From an uncultured Clostridia bacterium (lineage in GTDB: Bacteria; Bacillota; Clostridia; Christensenellales; CAG-138), in the NCBI GenBank assembly GCA_934633985.1, contig CAKTYU010000009.1:27324-91323 (forward strand): 64,000 bases of DNA. The letters are read 5' to 3'. Within the stretch, counting starts at the first letter, position 1. Every line of letters starts with the position of its first letter. This document shows positions 27,297 through 36,077 of this stretch, in pieces. A program made the position numbers and the translations under genes. The notes beneath the pieces are model-generated. The model had not been told where the DNA came from, did not search any database, and saw nothing but the letters and a program-made list of their open reading frames with translations.

Positions 27297-28103
27297 TTAA
27301 AAGCCTACTCCGATCACCTTTACGCTTGCGGCCTTTTCCGCAAGGCCGTCTATGGGCAGCTCCTTCATGTGGATGGAGAAGCTCTTGGAGTCGCTGCCGT
27401 CCATGGGGGCGTTCTTGGTGAAGTGCCATACCCCTATGAGATCGCCGCCGCTGCCGTAAAAGCCAACGTAGACAAGGTTCAGGCTGCATTCCCCGTCCGA
27501 GGACAGCGCGCCGGTCATGGTGGTGAAGCCGGGGTAGTTGTCGGCTAAGAAGATGTCCCTTGCGTATACCGTCACGTCGCGCCCCCCTGCTTTGGCGCAG
27601 TCCAGGCTGGCGGTCATTGCCGCGGCCGCGCCGGGGGCGAGGGAGGGATCCTTGTGCCAGAAGGCTACGAAGGAGGTCTCGCCGGGCAGCACCACCGTCC
27701 TGTCGTTCATTATCGGGACGAAGGAATACTGGTAGGATGCGCCGCCCACGTTGAAGGAAAGGGCGGCGTTGGTGATGATCACGGGGCAGTTGCCGGTGTT
27801 CTCGTATGCCGCCGCTCCGTAAAGCGTCGGCCCCTCCGCCCCGTCGAAAACATAGGCCGCCGTGCCGGTGACGGCCACAGCCGGCGAGGGCGCGGCCTCC
27901 GGGTCCGCCGTGTAGGCGGGCTCAGCGGCGTGCGCTGATTCAAGGCCGGTGGCGGCGCACCTCGGGGAGGGCTGGGCGGCCTCCTCCGCCTCGTAGGCGG
28001 CGCCGATCGGCCCCACGTCGAACAGGGAGGACTTCTCCTCCTTTTTTGCGCAGCCGGAGAGCGGCAGCATTATGCATAAAATAAAAACAGCAAGCCTTTT
28101 CAT
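27297..28103 (-). CDS. lipoprotein of unknown function
   Basis: 268 residues. The signal peptide ends in lipobox LPLSGC, so it should be anchored in the membrane. After an Ala/Pro/Glu linker there is one domain from about residue 75 (AYVFDGAEGPTLYGAAAYENTGNCPVII), with beta-sandwich character resembling FxLYD/DUF-type extracellular domains. It contains pairs of segments typical of such folds (LPGETSFVAFWHKDPSL; VYVGFYGSGGDLIGVW). No catalytic motif. ATG 28103 is preferred over the long open frame upstream because it gives a canonical signal peptide. It is convergent with prfB and divergent from pgk. Confidence 0.75.
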   Translation of the reverse strand: MKRLAVFILCIMLPLSGCAKKEEKSSLFDVGPIGAAYEAEEAAQPSPRCAATGLESAHAAEPAYTADPEAAPSPAVAVTGTAAYVFDGAEGPTLYGAAAYENTGNCPVIITNAALSFNVGGASYQYSFVPIMNDRTVVLPGETSFVAFWHKDPSLAPGAAAAMTASLDCAKAGGRDVTVYARDIFLADNYPGFTTMTGALSSDGECSLNLVYVGFYGSGGDLIGVWHFTKNAPMDGSDSKSFSIHMKELPIDGLAEKAASVKVIGVGF

Positions 28104-28226
28104 AGGCTGATTATAGCACATTATCCGCCGTGGGGATACGCATAAAAAGTGAACAATTCGGCCTGCCGAAGCATCGCTTATGGCGAAAAGGGAGGTTATT
28201 AAAATAAGCGATATGCAGCCCGCCGC

Positions 28227-28261
28227 AAATGTGATAAAATAATCAATATGAAATGTGATAA
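28227..28261 (+). promoter_or_regulatory. direct repeats upstream of pgk
   Basis: AAATGTGATAA occurs twice, at 28227-28237 and 28251-28261, 24 bases apart. GATAAT in the second copy could serve as a -10. A CCGCGG...CCGCGG inverted pair follows at about 28266-28295, before the GGAGG of pgk. Repeats about two helix turns apart in a promoter region could bind a regulator; none is identified. Confidence 0.35.
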
Positions 28262-28322
28262 TATGCCGCGGAAGGGGCGTGGCCGCCGCCGCGGAGCTAA
28301 TATGGAGGTTTAAAAAAATATT

Positions 28323-29507
28323 ATGGCAAAGAAGACCGTTGAGGACGTAAACGTAAAGGGAAAGCGGGTGCTGGTGAGGGTTGACTTCAACGTGCCCCTT
28401 CAGGACGGAAAGGTAGCGGACGACAAGCGCATAACCGCGGCGCTGCCCACTGTAAAATACCTGCTCGAGCACGGCGCGAGGGTCATACTCTGCTCCCATC
28501 TGGGCAGGCCCAAGGGCGAGCGCAAGATGGAGTTCTCTCTTGCCCCCGTGGCGGAAAGGCTCAGGGAGCTGCTGCCCGGCGTTAATATCAGCTTCGCGCC
28601 GGACTGCATAGGCCCGGAGGCCGAAAGGATGGCGGGCGAGCTCAAGGAGGGCGAGATACTGCTCCTCGAGAACCTGCGTTTCCACAAGGAAGAAGAAAAG
28701 AACGACCCCGAATTTGCGAGAAAGCTGGCTTCCCTGGCGGATATATACGTATCCGACGCCTTCGGCACGGTGCATCGCGCCCATGCCTCCACGGCGGGCG
28801 TGGCCCAATATCTCCCCGCAGTGGCGGGCTTCCTTATCGGCAAGGAGCTCTCCGTGATGGGCGGTGCTCTGGAAAACCCCGTGCGCCCCTTCGTGGCTAT
28901 ACTGGGCGGCGCAAAGGTAGCGGACAAGATAGGCGTAATAACCAACCTGCTCAACAAGTGCGACACGCTGATAATCGGCGGCGGCATGGCCTTTACCTTC
29001 TTCAAGGCGCTGGGCTATAACATCGGCAACTCACTTCTCGACGCCGACAGCGTGGAGCTTGCGAAAAAGCTGATGCTGGACGCGGACGCAAAGGGCGTAA
29101 AGCTGCTGCTGCCCGTGGACGTGGTGGCGGCCAAGGAGTTCAAGGCCGACGCGGAGCACATGACGGTGGATTCTGACAAGATACCCGACGGCTACATGGG
29201 CATGGACATAGGCGAGAGGAGCGCAAGGCTCTTTGGCGATGAGATAAAAAAGGCCGGCACAGTGATCTGGAACGGCCCCATGGGAGTGTTCGAGTTCGAC
29301 GCATTCGCAAAGGGCACCGCGGCAGTGGCCGAGGCCTGCGCGGAGTGCAAGGGCACCACCATAATCGGCGGCGGCGACTCCGCCAGCGCCGTAAAGAAGC
29401 TGGGCTATGCGGATAAGATGACCCATATCTCCACCGGCGGCGGCGCGAGCCTCGAGTTCCTGGAGGGCAAGGAGCTGCCCGGCGTTGCGGCCCTTGACGA
29501 CAAATAA
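28323..29507 (+). CDS. pgk: phosphoglycerate kinase
   Basis: Glycolytic ATP-forming step, 1,3-bisphosphoglycerate to 3-phosphoglycerate. 394 residues, normal. Motifs: KRVLVRVDFNVPLQDG, CSHLGRPKG, the nucleotide-binding GGAKVADKIGV and GGGDSASAVKKLG near the end. TGGAGG lies before the ATG. First gene of pgk-tpiA-gpmI; no gap gene is next to it. Confidence 0.97.
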   Translation: MAKKTVEDVNVKGKRVLVRVDFNVPLQDGKVADDKRITAALPTVKYLLEHGARVILCSHLGRPKGERKMEFSLAPVAERLRELLPGVNISFAPDCIGPEAERMAGELKEGEILLLENLRFHKEEEKNDPEFARKLASLADIYVSDAFGTVHRAHASTAGVAQYLPAVAGFLIGKELSVMGGALENPVRPFVAILGGAKVADKIGVITNLLNKCDTLIIGGGMAFTFFKALGYNIGNSLLDADSVELAKKLMLDADAKGVKLLLPVDVVAAKEFKADAEHMTVDSDKIPDGYMGMDIGERSARLFGDEIKKAGTVIWNGPMGVFEFDAFAKGTAAVAEACAECKGTTIIGGGDSASAVKKLGYADKMTHISTGGGASLEFLEGKELPGVAALDDK

Positions 29508-29537
29508 AAAATAAATTTGAATTGGAGATGTAAAGAT

Positions 29538-30290
29538 ATGCGCAGACCCATTATTGCAGGCAACTGGAAGATGAATATGACCCCCTCCGAGGCGAGGGCA
29601 CTGATAGAGGAGCTCAAGCCCCTCGTCAGGGACGCGGAGTGTGAGGTTGTGGTATGCCCCCCTTATGTTGACCTGCCGGCGGTATCCGAGCATATAAAGG
29701 GCAGCAATATACGCCTCGGCGCCCAGAACGTACACTGGGCGGAGAAGGGCGCTTTCACCGGCGAGGTTTCCGCAAATATGCTCAGGGAGCTGGGCGTGGA
29801 GTACGCCATAATAGGCCACAGCGAGCGCAGGCAGTACTTCGGCGAGACTGACGAGACCGTGAACGCCCGTGCAAAGGCGGCCATAGCCGCGGGCATAACC
29901 CCCATAATCTGCGTGGGCGAATCCCTTGAGGAGAGGGAGAGCGGCTGCACTGAGGCCAGGGTGAGCGGGCAGGTCAGGAAGGACCTTGAGGGCATAGCCC
30001 CGGAGGACGTGGCAAGGCTGGTCATCGCCTATGAGCCTATCTGGGCCATCGGCACCGGCAGGACCGCCACGGACGAGCAGGCGAACGAGACCATAGGCAT
30101 GATAAGGGAGACCGTAGCCGGTATGTTCGGCAGGGAAACGGCGGAGGCCCTCCGCATACAGTACGGCGGGAGCATGAAGCCCTCCAACGCAAAGAGCCTT
30201 ATGGCAATGCCGGAGATAGACGGCGGCCTTATAGGCGGCGCGAGCCTCAAGGCTGTGGACTTCTCTCAGGTAGTGAATTATAATGATTAA
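29538..30290 (+). CDS. tpiA: triosephosphate isomerase
   Basis: Interconverts dihydroxyacetone phosphate and glyceraldehyde 3-phosphate. 250 residues. Motifs: IIAGNWKMN (catalytic Lys), IGHSERR (catalytic His), AYEPIWAIGTG (catalytic Glu) and IQYGGSMKPSN (phosphate). ATG 29538 has GGAG 11 bases upstream; the frame opens at 29517 in an unlikely context. 30 bases after pgk. Confidence 0.97.
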   Translation: MRRPIIAGNWKMNMTPSEARALIEELKPLVRDAECEVVVCPPYVDLPAVSEHIKGSNIRLGAQNVHWAEKGAFTGEVSANMLRELGVEYAIIGHSERRQYFGETDETVNARAKAAIAAGITPIICVGESLEERESGCTEARVSGQVRKDLEGIAPEDVARLVIAYEPIWAIGTGRTATDEQANETIGMIRETVAGMFGRETAEALRIQYGGSMKPSNAKSLMAMPEIDGGLIGGASLKAVDFSQVVNYND

Positions 30291-30339
30291 GGCGCAGGCG
30301 CCGCGATGATTAAAGTATTAAACAGGAGATTTGTCTGAT

Positions 30340-31884
30340 ATGAAGAAGATGACCGCACTTGTAATACTGGACGGCTTCGGTCACAGCGAGGAGACCCGGG
30401 GCAACGCCATAAAGGCCGACGGCATAAAGAATATTTCCAAGCTGCTCTCCGAGTATCCCCATACCCTGATAGAAGCCTCTGGCGAGGACGTGGGCCTGCC
30501 CGACGGGCAGATGGGCAACTCCGAGGTAGGCCACATGAACATAGGCGCGGGACGCATCGTATATCAGGAGCTCACCCGCATAACCAAATCCATAAAGGAC
30601 GGGGATTTCTTTGAAAATCCCGCCTTTTTGGGCGCTGTGGAAAATTGCAGAAGGCATGCTTCCGCCCTGCACATATACGGCCTCACCGGCCCCGGCGGCG
30701 TACACAGCCACCAGAACCACTTCTTCGCCCTGCTGGAGCTTGCAAAGCGGCAGGGCCTCAGGAAGGTATATGTACACTGCTTCATGGACGGCAGGGACGT
30801 GCCGCCGGAGAGCGGCAAGGGCTTCATCGAGGAATATCAAAAGAAGATAGCCGAGATAGGCGTGGGAAAGATAGCCACCGTAATGGGGCGCTATTACGCC
30901 ATGGATAGGGACAACCGCTTTGAGCGTGTGGAAAAGGCCTACGCCGCCATGGTATACGGCGAGGGCAGCTATGATACAGACCCGGTACACGCCATGCAGG
31001 CGAGCTATGACTCGGGCGTCACCGACGAATTCGTCATACCTACCGTCATAACCGAGGACGGCAGGCCGGTGGCTACCATACAGCCCAACGACAGCATAAT
31101 CTTCTACAACTTCCGCCCCGACAGGGCCAGGGAGATAACCCGCGCCTTCATAATGGAGGACTTTGACGGCTTTGAGCGGCGCAAGGGCTTCTTCCCCGTG
31201 CATTACGTATGCATGACCCAGTACGACAAGTCCTTCGAGGATAAGGTAGACATAGCCTTCCGCCCGGAGTGCCTGAGCAACACGCTGGGCGAGTACCTTG
31301 CGGCCTCCGGCAAGACCCAGCTAAGGATTGCCGAGACCGAAAAATACGCCCACGTCACATTCTTCTTCAACGGCGGCGTGGAGGCCCCCAACGCCGGCGA
31401 GGACAGGTGCCTTATACCCTCCCCCAAGGTAGCCACATACGACCTCCAGCCCGAGATGAGCGCCTATGAGGTGACTGAGGAGGCGGTAAAGCGCATAGAC
31501 AGCGGCAAATACGACGTTATGATACTCAACTTTGCCAACCCGGATATGGTAGGCCACACAGGGGTAATGGAGGCGGCGGTCAAGGCAGTGCATACCGTGG
31601 ACGAGTGCGCCGCCAAGGTAGTCGAGGCCATACTTAAAAACGGCGGCAGGGCGATAATCACAGCCGACCACGGCAACTGCGAAAAGATGCTGTCGGACGA
31701 CGGCGTTACCCCCTTTACCGCCCACACCACCAACCCCGTGCCGGTGATACTCGTGGACGAGGGCAGGAGGGACGCAAGGCTCCGCAGCGGCGGCAGGCTG
31801 TCCGACCTTGCCCCCACCATGCTCGACCTTATGGGCATGGAGCAGCCCAGGGAAATGACCGGCAGGAGCCTTATAGAGAAGTAA
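30340..31884 (+). CDS. gpmI: 2,3-bisphosphoglycerate-independent phosphoglycerate mutase
   Basis: Manganese-dependent mutase for 3- to 2-phosphoglycerate, 514 residues. Metal and catalytic motifs: ALVILDGFG, the Ser-containing MGNSEVGHMNIGAGR, FMDGRDVPP, RYYAMDRDNR, FYNFRPDRARE, ANPDMVGHTG and ITADHGNCEKM. ATG 30340 follows AGGAG; a TTG 9 bases earlier is possible. Completes the lower glycolysis operon. Confidence 0.96.
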   Translation: MKKMTALVILDGFGHSEETRGNAIKADGIKNISKLLSEYPHTLIEASGEDVGLPDGQMGNSEVGHMNIGAGRIVYQELTRITKSIKDGDFFENPAFLGAVENCRRHASALHIYGLTGPGGVHSHQNHFFALLELAKRQGLRKVYVHCFMDGRDVPPESGKGFIEEYQKKIAEIGVGKIATVMGRYYAMDRDNRFERVEKAYAAMVYGEGSYDTDPVHAMQASYDSGVTDEFVIPTVITEDGRPVATIQPNDSIIFYNFRPDRAREITRAFIMEDFDGFERRKGFFPVHYVCMTQYDKSFEDKVDIAFRPECLSNTLGEYLAASGKTQLRIAETEKYAHVTFFFNGGVEAPNAGEDRCLIPSPKVATYDLQPEMSAYEVTEEAVKRIDSGKYDVMILNFANPDMVGHTGVMEAAVKAVHTVDECAAKVVEAILKNGGRAIITADHGNCEKMLSDDGVTPFTAHTTNPVPVILVDEGRRDARLRSGGRLSDLAPTMLDLMGMEQPREMTGRSLIEK

Positions 31885-31893
31885 CAAAAGTAT

Positions 31894-31922
31894 TTGATTT
31901 TTTACCGCGGGTGTGATATAAT
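31894..31922 (+). promoter_or_regulatory. promoter of secG-rnr-smpB
   Basis: TTGATT (31894-31899), 17 bases, TATAAT (31917-31922), with extended -10 TG at 31914-31915. Confidence 0.78.
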
Positions 31923-31970
31923 AGCCGTCGCGTGCAATGCGAAAGTATTCCAGGGGAGGAAGTATATATA

Positions 31971-32210
31971 ATGCAAGCTCTGAACACAATCCTTAACGTC
32001 GTGCTGATAGTCCTGTCTATCGCAATGATAGCCATAGTGCTTATGCAGCAGTCCAAGAGCGCGGGCCTCGGCGGCGCGTTCGGCGGCGATACCCAGTCCT
32101 TTACCGCCCGCGGCCAGAAGGCCAGCAGGGAGGCCAAGCTCCAGCGCATCACAAAGATACTTGCAGTTGCAATCGGCGTGATCGCTATTGCCATGGCCAT
32201 AATAAGCTGA
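31971..32210 (+). CDS. secG: preprotein translocase subunit SecG
   Basis: Small two-helix subunit of the SecYEG channel, 79 residues. Two hydrophobic segments (TILNVVLIVLSIAMIAIVLM and KILAVAIGVIAIAMAII) flank the conserved QQSKSAGLGGAFGGD loop. ATG 31971 follows GGGGAGGA; the open frame from 31932 has no family similarity. Confidence 0.95.
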   Translation: MQALNTILNVVLIVLSIAMIAIVLMQQSKSAGLGGAFGGDTQSFTARGQKASREAKLQRITKILAVAIGVIAIAMAIIS

Positions 32211-32232
32211 TAAAAGGCGAGGATATTATACT

Positions 32233-32265
32233 GGGGCGTGCCGCAAGGGTATGCCCCTGTTTTTG
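32233..32265 (+). terminator. hairpin between secG and rnr
   Basis: A roughly 10-bp stem (GGGGCGTGCC with GGTATGCCCC, two G-T wobbles) with a short loop is followed by TGTTTTTG. It could attenuate transcription into rnr. Confidence 0.75.
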
Positions 32266-32305
32266 TGCGGAAAAATTAAAAAAGACAGAATAAGCAAAGG
32301 AGGAA

Positions 32306-34594
32306 TTGAAGAACAACTTGAAGCTTAAACAGAGAATAAACGATATGATAGCCGAAACCGGCCGCCCCATGAGCGCGGAGGATATATTAAAGCGCATGGC
32401 GGACGACGGAGGCGAAATAGGGATAGAGGATATAAAGCAGGCGCTCAGGGAGCTTTCCCGGGAGGGCCGCGTCATGCTGACCCACCGCAAAAGGGCGGCG
32501 CTGCCCCAGCAGCTCGGCCTGATATACGGCCGCATACAGGGCAACGGCCACGGCTTCGGCTTCTTCATACCCGCGGAGGGGGGCAAGGACCTCTTTATAG
32601 CCGCGGAGGATATGAACGGCGCGCTGCACGGGGATACCGTGTGGGTGCGGAGGCTTTCCGGCTCCTTCAGGGGCAGGAACGACCGCGGGGCCGTGGAGAT
32701 GATAGCGGAGCGGGCAGGGCGGCGCGTGACCGGCACCTTTGAGGAGGGCGGCGAGTATGGCGGCTACGTCATACCCGACAACAGCAGGGTGGCGGAGGAT
32801 GTGCTTATACCCTTTTCCCATGCCAACGGCGCAAGCCACGGCGACAAGGTGGTTGCGGAGATAACCCAGTATCCCGGCGCAAGGCGGCCCATGATAGGCA
32901 GGATAGAGGAGGTGCTGGGCAGGCCGGGGGATAAGGGCATAGACATACTCTCCATCATACGGCGGCTGGAGCTGCCGGATAAATTCCCCAAGGGGGCGCA
33001 GGAGCAGGCGGAGGGGCTAAAGACCCCCGATGCGGACGCGCTCACCGACAGGCGGGATCTGCGCAGCGCTCTCACCATAACCATAGACGGCGCGGACGCA
33101 AAGGATCTGGACGATGCGGTATCCCTGGAGAAGGCGGACGGGCTTTACAGGCTGGGTGTGCATATAGCCGACGTGAGCTACTATGTAAAGCGCGGCAGCC
33201 CCATAGACAATGAGGCGTACAAGAGGGGAACCAGCGTGTACTTCCCGGACAGGGTGCTGCCCATGCTGCCAAAGGAGCTGAGCAACGGCCTTTGCTCGCT
33301 GAACCCCGATGAGGATAAGCTCACGCTTTCCTGCATCATGGATATAGACTCACAGGGCAAGGTGGTGCATCACAGCATCGCAAAGAGCGTAATACGCTCG
33401 AATTACCGCATGACATACGATCAGGTAAACGCCATATTTGCGGGCGACAGGGAGTTAGCTGAAAAATATTCCGACATTCTGCCCATGCTCGAGGATATGC
33501 GCCGGTTGAAGGATATACTCAGGGCAAAGCGGCAGCGGCGGGGGGCGATAGACTTCGACCTGCCCGAGGCGGACATACAGCTTGACGAAAACGGCAGAGC
33601 CGTAGACGTTTCGCTGCACGTCAGGGGCGAGGCGAACATGATGATAGAGGAGTTTATGCTTTCCGCCAACGAGACCGTGGCCAAGGAGGGCGTGGATAAG
33701 GGCCTGCCCCTTATGTACCGTGTGCATGAGGCGCCGGATCCGGAGCGGATAAAGGAGCTCAACGCATTCCTACGCACCATAGGCTTTTGCATAGACAACA
33801 CGGAAAACGTAAAGCCCGCCGACGTGCGCAAAATGCTGCTCAAGGCTGCCGGAAGTTCGGAGGAGAGGGTGATAAATAACGTCACGCTGCGGGCCATGAG
33901 CAAGGCGAAGTACAGCCCCGAATGCGGCGGCCACTTCGGGCTTGCGGCCAGGTACTACTGCCACTTCACCTCCCCCATAAGGCGCTATCCCGACCTGCTG
34001 GTACACCGGGCGCTCAACGAGCTGCTGGAGGGCAGGCTGAACGAGGAGAGCCTAAAGCGCTGGCAGGCGTATTTGCCCGGCGCCTCGGAGCAGTGCTCAA
34101 GCCGTGAGGTCGGCGCGGTGGAGGCCGAGCGGGCGGCGGACAGCCTCAAGAAGTGCGAATACATGGCGCAGCACATAGGCGAGGAGTATCGGGGCGTAAT
34201 ATCCGGCGTGAACCAGGGCGGCTTTTTCGTGGAGCTGGGCAACACCGTGGAGGGCCGGGTTAAGGTAGAGAGCCTGAGCGGCGACAGGTACGAATGGGAC
34301 GAGAAGGGCTACCGCCTTGTGGGCAGGTTTACCGGCTCGCAGTACCGGCTGGGCGACGAGGTAAGGGTGCGCACGGCGTCGGCGGATATGGCGACATACA
34401 GGATAGAGTTCGAGCTGATAGAGGAAAAGGGCCGCAAGGCGCCTGCAAAGGGCGCAAGGCGGGCGGAACGCGGCTCGACAAGGGGCAAAAACAGTGATAA
34501 AATAAAAGCTCCTAAAAGCAGGAAGGGAGGCCACGGCTTTGGCCATAGCAAAAGGCGTCAAAAGGGTCGCGGAAAATCGAAAGGCACGCCATGA
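32306..34594 (+). CDS. rnr: ribonuclease R
   Basis: 3'-5' exoribonuclease working with SmpB-tmRNA and in RNA turnover, 762 residues. Order: N-terminal winged-helix-like part, cold-shock domains, the RNB catalytic domain (TIDGADAKDLDDAVSLEK with the metal-binding aspartates; RGTSVYFPDRVLPMLP; HFGLAARYYCHFTSPIRRYPDL), an S1 domain near residue 640 (YRGVISGVNQGGFFVEL) and a basic Lys/Arg-rich tail. The TTG at 32306 is only 2 bases from AAAGGAGG; the TTG at 32318 is the alternative. Its 3' end overlaps smpB by 56 bases. Confidence 0.94.
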   Translation: MKNNLKLKQRINDMIAETGRPMSAEDILKRMADDGGEIGIEDIKQALRELSREGRVMLTHRKRAALPQQLGLIYGRIQGNGHGFGFFIPAEGGKDLFIAAEDMNGALHGDTVWVRRLSGSFRGRNDRGAVEMIAERAGRRVTGTFEEGGEYGGYVIPDNSRVAEDVLIPFSHANGASHGDKVVAEITQYPGARRPMIGRIEEVLGRPGDKGIDILSIIRRLELPDKFPKGAQEQAEGLKTPDADALTDRRDLRSALTITIDGADAKDLDDAVSLEKADGLYRLGVHIADVSYYVKRGSPIDNEAYKRGTSVYFPDRVLPMLPKELSNGLCSLNPDEDKLTLSCIMDIDSQGKVVHHSIAKSVIRSNYRMTYDQVNAIFAGDRELAEKYSDILPMLEDMRRLKDILRAKRQRRGAIDFDLPEADIQLDENGRAVDVSLHVRGEANMMIEEFMLSANETVAKEGVDKGLPLMYRVHEAPDPERIKELNAFLRTIGFCIDNTENVKPADVRKMLLKAAGSSEERVINNVTLRAMSKAKYSPECGGHFGLAARYYCHFTSPIRRYPDLLVHRALNELLEGRLNEESLKRWQAYLPGASEQCSSREVGAVEAERAADSLKKCEYMAQHIGEEYRGVISGVNQGGFFVELGNTVEGRVKVESLSGDRYEWDEKGYRLVGRFTGSQYRLGDEVRVRTASADMATYRIEFELIEEKGRKAPAKGARRAERGSTRGKNSDKIKAPKSRKGGHGFGHSKRRQKGRGKSKGTP

Positions 34595-35009
34595 GTACTT
34601 CATCGAGGATACCTATGAGTGCGGCATAGCCTTAGTGGGAACCGAGGTGAAGAGCATACGCGCCGGCAAGGTCAACCTGAAGGATTCCTACGCCCAGGTG
34701 AAAAACGGCGAGTGCTATCTGATCGGTATGCACGTAAGCCCCTATGAGCAGGGCAATATATTCAACCGCGATCCCTTCAGGGAGCGCAAGCTGCTGCTGC
34801 ACAAGAGCGAGATACGCAAGCTGAACGCCCTTGCGCAGGTCGAGGGTTACAGCCTGATACCGCTTCAGCTTTACTTCAAGGACGGCAGGGTGAAGCTGGA
34901 GCTTGCTGTCGCCAAGGGCAAAAAGCTTTATGATAAGCGCAGCGATATAGCCTCGCGGGACGCGAAGCGCGAGATGGAGCGCCGCATGAAGGAGGAACGC
35001 TTCAGATAG
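34539..35009 (+). CDS. smpB: SsrA-binding protein SmpB
   Basis: Delivers tmRNA to stalled ribosomes, 156 residues. Motifs: NRKARHEYFIEDTYECGIALVGTEVKSIR, SYAQVKNGECYLIGMHVSPYEQGN and the C-terminal basic tail AKREMERRMKEERFR. The TTG start at 34539 has GGGAGG 8 bases upstream, inside the rnr tail. The tmRNA gene follows directly. Confidence 0.96.
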   Translation: MAIAKGVKRVAENRKARHEYFIEDTYECGIALVGTEVKSIRAGKVNLKDSYAQVKNGECYLIGMHVSPYEQGNIFNRDPFRERKLLLHKSEIRKLNALAQVEGYSLIPLQLYFKDGRVKLELAVAKGKKLYDKRSDIASRDAKREMERRMKEERFR

Positions 35010-35020
35010 CCCTGCGGGGT

Positions 35021-35049
35021 TTGAAAAAGCGCGCGGAATGTGGTATAAT
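35021..35049 (+). promoter_or_regulatory. promoter of ssrA
   Basis: TTGAAA (35021-35026), 17 bases, TATAAT (35044-35049), extended -10 TG at 35041-35042. The strongest promoter match in the window. Confidence 0.85.
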
Positions 35050-35090
35050 ACTTACAGTAGGGCGGTATGCCAGCGTGCCCTGCGCTATCC

Positions 35091-35448
35091 GGGGTCGTAA
35101 ATGGTTTCGACGGGGATCGTGGAGGCCGGATAAGCGAGCCGAAGCCCCGTGCTTCGTTAAAAACGGGAAAAACTTAAATTTAACTGGCAAATCTGATTTT
35201 GCACTCGCTGCCTAATTAGGCTGCGCGTCGGCCCGGCGCTTCCCACGGCTCCGGTCACCGGCGTCATCAATGTGGGGAACCAGCCTGCCTAAGCTTTGCG
35301 GCAGGTGGGATCAAATGAAGCTACCGAAGCCCTGATCCTGTCGGCGGGAGCTGCCTTGGCTGAGGGAACGTTAATACACCGGCTACGCTCGTAGAAAGTC
35401 TTGCTGACAGGTTTTCGGACAGGGGTTCAACTCCCCTCGACTCCACCA
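35091..35448 (+). ncRNA. ssrA: transfer-messenger RNA
   Basis: Rescues stalled ribosomes. The 5' end GGGGTCG pairs (one wobble) with CGACTCC before the encoded ACCA at the 3' end; the conserved TAAATGGTTTCGACGG and the T-arm GGGTTCAACTCCC are clear. The tag frame begins at GGG 35165 and ends at TAA 35213-35215, giving GKNLNLTGKSDFALAA (16 residues). It lies just after smpB, its protein partner. Confidence 0.97.
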
Positions 35449-35457
35449 GCACAATAC

Positions 35458-35505
35458 GATCCGAACCTTATCCTATTGGAAGGGGGTCGGATCGTTGTTT
35501 TTATT
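35458..35505 (+). terminator. terminator after ssrA
   Basis: GATCCGA(a)CC pairs with GGTCGGATC, with an inner CCTT/AAGG stem, followed by gttgtttttattt. It overlaps the stop of the convergent gene at 35505. Confidence 0.8.
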
Positions 35506-35912
35506 TACTTCGCCCGCCGTTTGGAGGAAAGAAAGGCATGGAGCGCGGGGAAAGCGGCGACGGCCAATGAGATAAGGAGAAACAGGACTGCGGCGTCGGG
35601 CCTTGCCTTTATCCATCCCGAGAAATGCGCCGTAATAAGGTAGATGAGAGCGCCGGCGGTTAGATGTATCAGAATCTTTAGCCGAAAGGAAAGCCCGCTG
35701 CTTTCGTAAATCAGGGTGGGGACGGAAAAACCCGTCGCTATTATTATGCAGTATGCGGCGAGCTGCTGCCAGCCTTCCCCGGTTTTTTGCCTGAAGAAAG
35801 CATTTGCACCACCTTCAAAAAGGGGAAATATAAAGATTATCGCCACGAAAGCAACACATCCGACGCTGATTCCCGAGCAAATCTTTTTTATCAGCTTTTT
35901 TATCGTATACAC
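35505..35912 (-). CDS. DUF3021-like membrane protein
   Basis: About 135 residues with four hydrophobic segments: GISVGCVAFVAIIFIFPLF, LAAYCIIIATGFSVPTLIY, ILIHLTAGALIYLITAHFS and AAVLFLLISLAVAAFPALH. This layout matches the DUF3021 family, often beside LytTR regulators, but none is present here. The start is uncertain: GTG 35912 gives the family-like VYTIKKLIKKICSG start but directly abuts GGAGG; a TTG at 35963 lacks any ribosome-binding site. Confidence 0.65.
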   Translation of the reverse strand: MYTIKKLIKKICSGISVGCVAFVAIIFIFPLFEGGANAFFRQKTGEGWQQLAAYCIIIATGFSVPTLIYESSGLSFRLKILIHLTAGALIYLITAHFSGWIKARPDAAVLFLLISLAVAAFPALHAFLSSKRRAK

Positions 35913-36010
35913 CTCCAAAATCCGTTTTCGCTCAAAACCGCGATCCGATGCAATGAAAAACAACTAATAATTATATTATACAATGCCCCGGCACTTCCTG
36001 TCTTTACTCT

Positions 36011-36047
36011 AATCAAAATCCCCCGCAGCTTGCTTACTGCGGGGGAT
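36011..36047 (-). terminator. terminator after the M14 peptidase gene
   Basis: An 11-bp perfect stem (36047-36037 with 36028-36018), followed on the minus strand by TTTTGATT. Confidence 0.8.
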
Positions 36048-36077
36048 GGCTTTGCGGTCCGGGCCTTTGGTCAGGGG

